Assembly (NCBI GenBank): GCA_938044055.1
Contig: CALIQO010000418.1
Location: forward strand, 1 to 5,144
Direction of reading: 5' to 3'
DNA from: an uncultured Saprospiraceae bacterium
Lineage (GTDB): Bacteria > Bacteroidota > Bacteroidia > Chitinophagales > Saprospiraceae
DNA length: 5,144 nt
This document shows, piece after piece, positions 1 to 5,144 of the stretch (positions within the stretch are counted from its first letter, which is position 1; each line of letters begins with the position of its first letter). Below the pieces are notes generated by a model, which worked only from the letters and a program-made list of their open reading frames with translations, was not told the origin of the DNA and made no database searches. A program made the position numbers and the translations under genes.

Positions 1-1826
1 TTTGCAGGGATAGAAAGGTGGAAACCTTCTTCAAAGGGCCATATGTCATTGACTAAGGTTTTTCCATCTGCTTGGTAGTATTCAACTTCGGAAAGTAGGA
101 TCTTGATATCTTCATTTTTGTTCACGACTTCATCGGGATCAAAACTGTTGATCCCATTCATGCCACCAAAAACAATTTTGCCCCCAGGCGTCTTAGCCAT
201 TGACAATCTGTTGAATTCTGGATGTGATAGTCCATCGTCTTTATCAAAAATTGCAATGTTTTGATTCACGGTGTCAATGACTGATAGCCCGGAGAAGGTA
301 GACACCCAGAAGCTGCCATTGTGTTCTATGATTCCAGCAACAGAGCTTCCTGAAAGCCCACTTTCTACATTATAATTTTCAATGGATTTCGTCTTAGGAT
401 TAAGGATGTCTAAACCACCTCGATCTAGTCCTATCCATATTCGATCATCGTCGTCTTCATACAGACTAATAACACCATTCCCATTAAGAATGAAATGCTC
501 TTGAGCTAAGTTATTGATGCTAGGATCACCTTGGTTTTTATTTCTGTAAAAAGCCAATATTTCTTTTTTGACAAAATCGACATGGAGTAAACCATAATCT
601 GTCCCTACCCAAATACTTCCATCATTGTCTTCTAATAAAAAACTGCTATAAACGTTTCGCTCAATAAACGGCTGTGCTATCTGAAAAGAATCTATAAGTT
701 GAGTCTTAGGGTCATACTGAAATAGCTTGAAGTCACCTACATTGCCACCTGCGATTAATATTTTTCCATCTCTTAATTGTATGGAATGGTGTTGTAGATA
801 GGTCATGAAATCTCCATCCTTGAGGATGTGTTCAGCCTTTAAATTATTGATATTCAGTTTAAGAAAGAGATGTTCTAGAGCAGTGGCATAGAATATGGAA
901 TCGGATTCCCTATGTATTCCTGTGAGATAGTACGTGGAAACTAGGGTGTCATTTTTGATGTCCTTAAAAGCAAGGTCTTTGCTTTTCTTGGTTTTAAGAT
1001 TTACGTGCTTAAGAACATCGTCTTCTATAGAGACTAAAATTTCGGAATCATTAATGGGACAGATCGCCCGAGCCCTTGGTCCAAAATCCCAGTCATTAAT
1101 ATCTTCATGGATGAATTTATCAAAGGGATCTACAAATGGGACTATCTTTAAAATTCCATTGGTCGATTTCGCATAAATGATTTTAGCGTAATCAAGACCC
1201 ATAAATCCTATTTGAAAATCTTCATTGACGAATTCATTAGACAATTCTAATTGGCTGCCATCGGCGTAAACCAGATAGATAGATGAAGTGGTAATGTTTT
1301 TAATAATGGAATTTCCATTGCAATCACTGCCCAGTACTTCATAAGCATCATTGCTTTTAATACCTTCTTGCCTCCTACATTCTTTAAAAATAAAAGGCTT
1401 TACAATTGCTGGATCAACCATCTCGGTTTCTGATGTGAAGGGATCAAAGACGTATTTAATCTTAGACGGACCTTGGGGATGTTGAACAACGTCGATATAG
1501 ATCTTGCCATCGGCTAATTCTTGCATAGAATATATGAATGGACCCACAGATCCATACATAAGACTTGGATGCTTCGGTAGGTTCACTTTATAAAATTCAT
1601 AACCATCAAACATATCTAATCCATCTTTCGAACCTATAAATACAAATCCACTGCTATGTTCTAGGACACTGGTAACATGGTTATGAGACAAGCCATCACG
1701 AAGGTCATAGTGTATGACATCGAACTTTTCTTGACCCGCTATCCATAAGGTAGACCAAACAATAAGGAATATGATGTTCAACAACTTCCTACGGTGACCA
1801 TATAAAGTGACTAAAAAGAAGACCAT
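1..1826 (-). CDS. Two-component regulator beta-propeller sensor protein, N-terminal part (runs off left edge)
   Basis: This is a partial gene: 608 codons stay open from the ATG at 1826 to the window edge, and the C-terminus is missing. An in-frame TAA lies two codons upstream of the ATG, so this is the first possible start. Residues 1-31 look like a signal peptide: a basic HRRK, a hydrophobic stretch LLNIIFLIVWSTLWIA, then GQ. The rest is periplasmic propeller. Residues 44-80 carry the typical first blade (DGLSHNHV, then GFVFIGSKDGL and FDGYEF). Further blades show DGKILIAGG (353-361), GSIWVGTDYGL (W406), IWIGLDRGGL (W464) and FWVSTFSGL (W507). FGGMNGINSFDP (553-564) is the usual last propeller strand before a Y_Y_Y domain. 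Blades between about 90 and 340 are degenerate. Family knowledge predicts a Y_Y_Y domain, a membrane helix and a histidine kinase beyond the edge. A HisKA_3-type kinase would suit the NarL-type regulator at 4065, but a hybrid kinase or a propeller fused directly to HTH is possible. It is divergent from the fibre gene. Confidence 0.9.
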   Translation of the reverse strand, partial: MVFFLVTLYGHRRKLLNIIFLIVWSTLWIAGQEKFDVIHYDLRDGLSHNHVTSVLEHSSGFVFIGSKDGLDMFDGYEFYKVNLPKHPSLMYGSVGPFIYSMQELADGKIYIDVVQHPQGPSKIKYVFDPFTSETEMVDPAIVKPFIFKECRRQEGIKSNDAYEVLGSDCNGNSIIKNITTSSIYLVYADGSQLELSNEFVNEDFQIGFMGLDYAKIIYAKSTNGILKIVPFVDPFDKFIHEDINDWDFGPRARAICPINDSEILVSIEDDVLKHVNLKTKKSKDLAFKDIKNDTLVSTYYLTGIHRESDSIFYATALEHLFLKLNINNLKAEHILKDGDFMTYLQHHSIQLRDGKILIAGGNVGDFKLFQYDPKTQLIDSFQIAQPFIERNVYSSFLLEDNDGSIWVGTDYGLLHVDFVKKEILAFYRNKNQGDPSINNLAQEHFILNGNGVISLYEDDDDRIWIGLDRGGLDILNPKTKSIENYNVESGLSGSSVAGIIEHNGSFWVSTFSGLSVIDTVNQNIAIFDKDDGLSHPEFNRLSMAKTPGGKIVFGGMNGINSFDPDEVVNKNEDIKILLSEVEYYQADGKTLVNDIWPFEEGFHLSIPA

Positions 1827-1896
1827 GAGTTAATAATATGAACAATTTCAAACTTCAAGCTGATGAATTTCTTTGGGCTTAAAAGTCGGTGAATGC

Positions 1897-1918
1897 CTAC
1901 CCCCTTTTTATGGGGTAG
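1897..1918. promoter_or_regulatory. Inverted repeat, candidate operator for the LuxR-type regulator
   Basis: A perfect 7-base inverted repeat, CTACCCC (1897-1903) and GGGGTAG (1912-1918), flanks an 8-base T-rich centre. It is GC-rich in an AT-rich intergenic region, 71 bases from the sensor start and 48 bases from the fibre start. The half-sites TACCCCC and TACCCCA resemble the NarL heptamer consensus TACYYMT, although the spacing (6 bases between heptamers) differs from the classic 2. The symmetry and position suggest a dimeric regulator site, and the nearby LuxR-type response regulator is the natural candidate. It could instead form an RNA hairpin, but no T-tract follows, so a terminator is unlikely. 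Confidence 0.6.
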
Positions 1919-1938
1919 ATTTATAATATAAATATGCA

Positions 1939-1946
1939 AAACTTTG
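1939..1946 (+). promoter_or_regulatory. Possible -7 element of the fibre gene promoter
   Basis: AAACTTTG differs by one base from the Bacteroidota -7 consensus TAnnTTTG. It ends 20 bases before the ATG at 1967, similar to the 23 bases seen for the well-matched promoter of the response regulator. No TTG sits at the expected -33 spacing. Instead the right arm of the inverted repeat (1912-1918) lies there. A weak promoter with a regulator site over its -33 region would fit activation, but this is inference. Confidence 0.3.
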
Positions 1947-1966
1947 TGTAATCTAAATTAAATAAA

Positions 1967-3973
1967 ATGAGACTCACAATTGCCATTGCCTTCATTCTTT
2001 TCTATGCAAGTGCTAATTGCCAAGTAGGAATAGGAACAAATACACCAGTAGCGACCTTAGAAATTAAGTCTTCGAGCCAGAGCAACCCTTCTGCTACAGA
2101 TGGCCTTATTATTCCCAAGGTAGACGAATTCAGCCTAGAGATCCCAGGTGCACCCTACGATGGAATGATGATCTTCGTCACTGGAGATGGATCTGTTGCA
2201 AAAGGCTTTTATTCGTGGGATAACGGTGCTGGCAGATGGCTCCGCCTTAGTCCAAGTGGACTAGAACTGCTGGACGAAGGGAATGGCCCTGGTTGGAGGT
2301 TAATAGGTAGAGGTCCTTCAGGATATTCCAATATAGGTGATAATGCTGTGGACCTTAGTTTCTCCAATTCAAGTGTAGGGGCTTCTGGAGATTACGCTAT
2401 GGCGGTTAATTTTAATACCATTGCTCAAGGGCTAGGAACCTTTTCAGCTGGAGATGGGACATTTGCGAACGGGAATTATGCTTTTGCTGCCGGAACAAAG
2501 AGTACGGCATTTGGAAATTATTCCGCAGCATTTAATAATCATACAACGGCGAATGCTTTTGCTTCTTTTGCTGTAGGAAGTTTCAATGTAGGAGGTGGAA
2601 ATTCCACCTTTTGGATTGCAGAGGACCCAATTTTTGAAGTCGGTAATGGAACGAATTTTAGTAATAGATCTAATGCGTTAACTATTTTAAAGAATGGTTC
2701 AGTGATGGCACCTTCTTTAGACATAAGTGAAATCACGAATGCAAGATCCTTGATTACTAAGGAATATGCTGATGCCAATTACACGGATACAGGTATTGCT
2801 CCCAGCGGATTAGAAACGATTACGGAGGACGGCAACACAGGGTTGCGAGTGGTGGGAGCACAAGCTCAGTTTTATGAAGCTATTGGGCATAGAGGAGTAG
2901 ACCTATCGTTTTCTAATGAAATATTTACACCCCCTCCTCCTCCTATAGCCACTACAGAGGTTGGAAACGGAGCATCCGGCAACTATTCTTTTACGGCAGG
3001 TTTTAATACCTCTGCAGTTGGACCTCATTCATTTGCATCGGGATCTTTCACAAAGGCTCGCTGCACATCGTGCACGGCAGTTGGAGAATTTAATGTAGGC
3101 TATGATACACCAGCTTTATATGATCCAGAAGATCCAGTATTTGAAGTAGGAAACGGCAACGCACTCGCCAGGTCTAATGCTTTTACAGTTTTACGAAATG
3201 GATATGTTGGAATAGGAACGCATACCCCTGCATACCCTCTACATATTACATCATCAGTAGGTGGTCTCAATTCCTCTCCTGCACACTACCTACATCAGAC
3301 TATAGGACTTGGGTCCAACGGCAGTGGGTGGACCTATGGCTTGGGAGTTTCCGCTGGTGTCTTTTCTTCCCTTGGCTTTGCCACTGGATCGGATGAGCGT
3401 ATTAAAAATATTGTGGGTCAAAGTAATGGTCAAGAGGATTTAGAAACATTGAGTAAGATTCAGATCACAGACTACACCTTTAAAGATCACAAAAAATATG
3501 GTGGTCAAGTCACTAAGAAGGTAATCGCTCAACAAGTTAAGCGTGTCTACCCTAAGGCTGTTAACCTATCTACGAATTACATCCCCAATATCTACCAAGT
3601 CGCTAAAGTAAACGCTAATGCAGAAAATAAAAGCTGCATTGTCCTCAGTAAGGTAGTAGATGTCAAGCGTGGAGATGAAATCAAACTCATTGATGGAAGT
3701 AACAATGAATACTTTGTTACAGTTGATAACATTGATGGAGTTATATTACAGATATCTACAAGTCTTAGCGTGGATGAGATATTTGTTTTTGGGAAAAAAG
3801 TTAATGACTTTCACAATATAGATTATGATGCTTTAAGTATGCTAAATGTGAGTGCTACGCAGGAATTGTATAGCAGGATAAAACAACTTGAAAAAGAGAA
3901 CAAGGAATTAAAAGATAATTTTGAAAAAAGGATCACTCTAATGGAAGCCTTGGTACTTCCCAGAGAATATTAG
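1967..3973 (+). CDS. Secreted trimeric fibre-like protein with duplicated head modules and C-terminal S74 self-cleaving chaperone domain
   Basis: This is a predicted secreted surface fibre or adhesin of 668 residues. The signal peptide covers about 1-18 with cleavage likely after ANC; C18 is not in a good lipobox. The mature end starts QVGIGTNTP (19-27), common in Bacteroidota exported proteins, followed by a compact domain (about 45-95) containing GLIIPKV and GFYSWDNGAGRWLRL. Two homologous modules follow (97-244 and 280-412) with YadA/Hep_Hag-like head repeats (runs of A-x-G and F-A-x-G). A second VGIGTHTP (414-421) precedes the C-terminal domain. SDERIK (475-480) marks a Peptidase_S74 intramolecular chaperone: in this family the Ser and the Lys five residues later form the self-cleaving dyad, here S475 and K480. 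IAQQVKRVYPKAV and NVSATQEL (627-634) also fit the family, and a coiled coil ends the chain (about 634-661). An in-frame TAA at 1949-1951 supports the ATG at 1967. No T9SS sorting domain or C-terminal membrane anchor is visible. The ligand is unknown. Confidence 0.88.
   Translation: MRLTIAIAFILFYASANCQVGIGTNTPVATLEIKSSSQSNPSATDGLIIPKVDEFSLEIPGAPYDGMMIFVTGDGSVAKGFYSWDNGAGRWLRLSPSGLELLDEGNGPGWRLIGRGPSGYSNIGDNAVDLSFSNSSVGASGDYAMAVNFNTIAQGLGTFSAGDGTFANGNYAFAAGTKSTAFGNYSAAFNNHTTANAFASFAVGSFNVGGGNSTFWIAEDPIFEVGNGTNFSNRSNALTILKNGSVMAPSLDISEITNARSLITKEYADANYTDTGIAPSGLETITEDGNTGLRVVGAQAQFYEAIGHRGVDLSFSNEIFTPPPPPIATTEVGNGASGNYSFTAGFNTSAVGPHSFASGSFTKARCTSCTAVGEFNVGYDTPALYDPEDPVFEVGNGNALARSNAFTVLRNGYVGIGTHTPAYPLHITSSVGGLNSSPAHYLHQTIGLGSNGSGWTYGLGVSAGVFSSLGFATGSDERIKNIVGQSNGQEDLETLSKIQITDYTFKDHKKYGGQVTKKVIAQQVKRVYPKAVNLSTNYIPNIYQVAKVNANAENKSCIVLSKVVDVKRGDEIKLIDGSNNEYFVTVDNIDGVILQISTSLSVDEIFVFGKKVNDFHNIDYDALSMLNVSATQELYSRIKQLEKENKELKDNFEKRITLMEALVLPREY
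2255..2698 (+). repeat. Head module copy 1 within the fibre gene
   Basis: Residues 97-244 of the fibre protein form the first copy of an internal duplication. Landmarks shared with copy 2 are SGLE, VDLSFSN, GASGDYA, FNT, AVGSFNVG, EDPIFEVGNG, RSNALTILKNG. This copy holds the longer run of YadA-like head repeats (about residues 140-205, with A-x-G and F-A-x-G steps). The two copies differ clearly in DNA, so the duplication is old. Confidence 0.8.
2804..3202 (+). repeat. Head module copy 2 within the fibre gene
   Basis: Residues 280-412 are the second copy, with SGLE, VDLSFSN, GASGNYS, FNTSAVG, AVGEFNVG, EDPVFEVGNG and RSNAFTVLRNG matching copy 1 in order. It is 15 residues shorter because the head-repeat run is reduced. 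It gains a five-proline tract (322-326) and a C-T-S-C motif (366-369) that copy 1 lacks. Confidence 0.8.
2930..2944 (+). repeat. In-frame CCT trinucleotide repeat (polyproline tract)
   Basis: CCC followed by four CCT codons encodes five prolines in copy 2 of the head module. A change in repeat number would alter the proline count without shifting the frame, so it could vary length but not act as an on/off switch. It sits where copy 2 has an insertion relative to copy 1, probably a surface loop. Confidence 0.7.
3389..3970 (+). other. S74/ICE self-cleaving chaperone domain with terminal coiled coil (within the fibre CDS)
   Basis: Residues 475-668 form the C-terminal domain. S74 domains in phage endosialidases, tail fibres and eukaryotic MYRF trimerise, help fold the upstream fibre, then cut themselves off at the Ser of the SDxRxK motif. 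All key residues are present (S475, D476, R478, K480). About 60 residues rich in beta strand (about 545-610) sit between the core motif and NVSATQEL (627-634); from memory this is reminiscent of MYRF-like ICE domains rather than short phage ones. The last 35 residues are charged and heptad-like. If processed, the mature fibre would be about residues 19-475. Confidence 0.8.
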
Positions 3974-4011
3974 TGACTATAGAAAATTGTAGCATGGTAA
4001 AATAATTCTAA

Positions 4012-4041
4012 TTGATTTCAAGCTTAAATTTCCTAATTTTG
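4012..4041 (+). promoter_or_regulatory. Consensus Bacteroidota promoter of the response regulator gene
   Basis: TTG (4012-4014), a 19-base spacer and TAATTTTG (4034-4041) match exactly the known -33/-7 pattern TTG-N19-TAnnTTTG of the primary sigma factor in this phylum. Transcription would start near 4048, leaving a short leader of about 17 bases before the ATG at 4065. The regulator can therefore be made independently of the fibre gene. Confidence 0.75.
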
Positions 4042-4064
4042 CATTAGTCTACGAAAGGGTACAG

Positions 4065-4700
4065 ATGTCCAGTATAAAAACAGCCATTATTGAAGATGAA
4101 GAACTAGTCAGAGAGAGTTTGTCTGGCTTACTTCAAGAGCATCCACTATTCGATCTGGTCTCTAGTTTTTCTTCGGTAGAAAATTTTTTAGACGATTACA
4201 CCACGGATCAAATTGACGTCCTTCTTTTAGATATTAACCTCGGTGGAGGGATGTCAGGTTTGAAAGGCTTGAGGCATATCAAGAATAAGGTACCTAAAAT
4301 TGAGATCATTATGTTGACCACATATGATGATTCAGATCGAATATTCAAGGCCCTGTGTGGAGGAGCAACTGCCTACTTGACGAAGCGAACACCATTCAAA
4401 AAAATTACAGAAGCCATCACGATCGTAAGCAGAGGAGGCTCCTATATGTCGCCGAATATAGCTAGAAAGGTGACTGAATATTTTCTTCCAAAAAAGCATA
4501 GAGAGACAAATCTAACTCCCCGACAAAGTCAAGTCGTGGATGCCATCGTAGATGGTCTGAGTTATAAGATGATTGCTGATCGTCTTTCTATTTCTGTAGA
4601 AACGGTGAGAGATCATATAAAGAAAATATATAAAAAATTAGAAGTCAACAGTAAATCTGAGCTTGTCCGGAAAAAGATGGAAGGAAGAATTGATTTTTAA
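4065..4700 (+). CDS. NarL/LuxR-family response regulator
   Basis: This is a cytoplasmic DNA-binding response regulator of 211 residues, the usual length for the family. The receiver domain (about 4-122) has the acidic pocket E10-D11, phospho-acceptor D56 in LLLDINL, T85 in IIMLTTYDD, Y104 and the conserved K107. A LuxR-type helix-turn-helix occupies about 149-205: LTPRQSQVVDAIVDGLSYKMIADRL, then the recognition segment VETVRDHIKKIYKKL. Two departures from the norm are visible. The loop after D56 reads GGGMSG, where relatives usually have a proline near D+4, and Q154 replaces the common Glu of LTxRE. Neither removes a catalytic residue. It starts 91 bases after the fibre stop codon, has its own promoter, and the only upstream in-frame codons before the stop at 3990-3992 contain no start. 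Its likely partner is the propeller sensor at the left; its target is plausibly the inverted repeat at 1897-1918. Function beyond the family is inferred. Confidence 0.93.
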   Translation: MSSIKTAIIEDEELVRESLSGLLQEHPLFDLVSSFSSVENFLDDYTTDQIDVLLLDINLGGGMSGLKGLRHIKNKVPKIEIIMLTTYDDSDRIFKALCGGATAYLTKRTPFKKITEAITIVSRGGSYMSPNIARKVTEYFLPKKHRETNLTPRQSQVVDAIVDGLSYKMIADRLSISVETVRDHIKKIYKKLEVNSKSELVRKKMEGRIDF

Positions 4701-4938
4701 TATGCGATCTCTTAATAACTACGCCATATCTAGAAAGGCTTCAACAGTGCATCCGCACACCCTCATTCTGTCATTATACGCATGCCCTGCCAACTCAAAT
4801 TTAATGATTATTAAATTCAACAAATTTAGCTTAAGGAAAGTTGGAAGTAAATTGATAACCTTCTGTAAAAGAAAAATATTTAATAACTTTCTATATAAAT
4901 GATCTAAAAAAGAAAGTCTCAAGCTAGTCTGAAAAAAA
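4701..4938. other. AT-rich intergenic region with no supported gene
   Basis: This 238-base stretch between the response regulator and the last gene has no convincing coding sequence on either strand. Open frames here are short, of odd composition and overlap neighbouring genes. It contains an AT-only hairpin (4798-4817) and CAAATTTA twice (4796-4803 and 4821-4828). TAACTTTC (4884-4891) is one base from the -7 consensus and lies 47 bases before the next ATG, without a good -33 partner, so the promoter of the last gene is unresolved. No clear T-tailed terminator follows the regulator. Confidence 0.6.
4798..4817. repeat. Perfect AT-rich inverted repeat
   Basis: AATTTAAT (4798-4805) and ATTAAATT (4810-4817) are perfect inverted arms around GATT. 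It could be a weak transcript-end hairpin after the response regulator or a binding site. No T-tract follows, and such AT-only palindromes arise easily by chance in this base composition. Confidence 0.4.
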
Positions 4939-5144
4939 ATGAAAAACATCATCCAACCTGAACCATCACTAGGGAAAATAAAGTATGAAGGGGAGATTTT
5001 TCAAATCTCGGAAGCTGGAATAGCAGTTGAAAAAATACAAGATATCAATCTACTTTTTATTTCGGCTGTCGCTTCACATCATGAATTACATGGAGAACAC
5101 AAGGTTTACGTTCAAGACTTGTCCTTTAGCTTGTTGATGCCGAC
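4939..5144 (+). CDS. Unrecognised protein, N-terminal 68 codons (runs off right edge); weak LytTR-like look
   Basis: This is a partial gene open from the ATG at 4939 to the edge. An in-frame TGA at 4930-4932, two codons upstream, makes this the earliest start, and the preceding run of A is typical of starts here. The protein begins MKNIIQPEPSLGKIKYEG and has no signal peptide or membrane segment, so it is probably cytoplasmic. I do not recognise it with certainty. The order of a beta-rich start, IQDINLLFISAV, a polar turn, KVYVQDLSF and SLLMP loosely resembles the first half of a LytTR DNA-binding domain (I..I.yI.A ... L..L..Lp), whose diagnostic F-x-R-x-H-R-S would lie beyond the window. It is separated from the response regulator by 238 bases, so common transcription is uncertain. 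Confidence 0.6.
   Translation, partial: MKNIIQPEPSLGKIKYEGEIFQISEAGIAVEKIQDINLLFISAVASHHELHGEHKVYVQDLSFSLLMP

Noticed and set aside
934..1176. Plus-strand open frame of 80 codons
   Set aside because: It lies wholly inside the long minus-strand sensor gene, which stays open for 608 codons with clear propeller motifs. The frame's translation has no recognisable features.
1849..1856. GAAGTTTG on the minus strand as the sensor gene's -7 element
   Set aside because: It is one mismatch from consensus but has no TTG near the -33 position, and such matches are frequent in AT-rich sequence.
2539..2778. Minus-strand open frame of 79 codons
   Set aside because: It is antisense to the well-supported fibre gene and is best explained as a by-product of its repetitive coding sequence.
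2930..2944. CCT repeat as a phase-variation on/off switch
   Set aside because: The unit is three bases and in frame, so slippage changes proline number rather than turning the gene off.
4049..4061. CTAC...GGGTA before the response regulator as a second operator
   Set aside because: Only the outer TAC and GTA are symmetric; one half-site (GGGTA) resembles the 1897-1918 repeat but the other (TACGAAA) does not, so autoregulation is not supported.
4747..4758. GTGC-ATCC-GCAC hairpin after the response regulator as a terminator
   Set aside because: The stem is only four base pairs and no T-tract follows.
4663..4902. Plus-strand open frame of 79 codons overlapping the end of the response regulator
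   Set aside because: It starts inside the regulator's HTH end in another frame, has no family resemblance and runs through AT-rich intergenic sequence.
4719..4952. Minus-strand open frame of 77 codons rich in Leu, Ile and Phe
   Set aside because: The hydrophobic look comes from reading AT-rich DNA, it overlaps the start of the gene at 4939, and no promoter or start context supports it.

Overview
The window looks like a Bacteroidota chromosome (Flavobacteriia, Cytophagia or Saprospiria type; I cannot go lower). The evidence is an AT-rich sequence, starts preceded by A-rich stretches rather than strong Shine-Dalgarno sites, a textbook Bacteroidota promoter (TTG, 19 bases, TAATTTTG) before the response regulator, a sensor with a two-component-regulator beta-propeller, and a secreted protein whose mature end begins QVGIGT, a hallmark of this phylum.

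Layout. Positions 1826 to 1 (minus strand) hold the first 608 codons of a large periplasmic beta-propeller sensor; the gene runs off the left edge before its membrane and kinase parts. Positions 1827-1966 are a divergent intergenic region with a strong inverted repeat (CTACCCC, 8 bases, GGGGTAG), a good candidate operator. Positions 1967-3973 (plus strand) encode a 668-residue secreted fibre-like protein with two diverged copies of a YadA-like head module and a C-terminal self-cleaving chaperone domain (Peptidase_S74 / endosialidase-type ICE). Positions 4065-4700 encode a NarL/LuxR-type response regulator with its own promoter. Positions 4701-4938 hold no convincing gene, only an AT-rich hairpin. 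From 4939 to the right edge an unrecognised gene begins, possibly LytTR-like.

How they may work together. The sensor and the response regulator flank the fibre gene and are of types that commonly pair in this phylum. The inverted repeat lies between the sensor and fibre genes, and its half-sites resemble the TACYYMT heptamer known for NarL. The working inference is a signal-responsive surface-fibre locus: the propeller sensor reads an external cue, the regulator binds the repeat, and production of the trimeric, self-processing fibre changes. The sequence supports each part, but the regulatory link is inferred.
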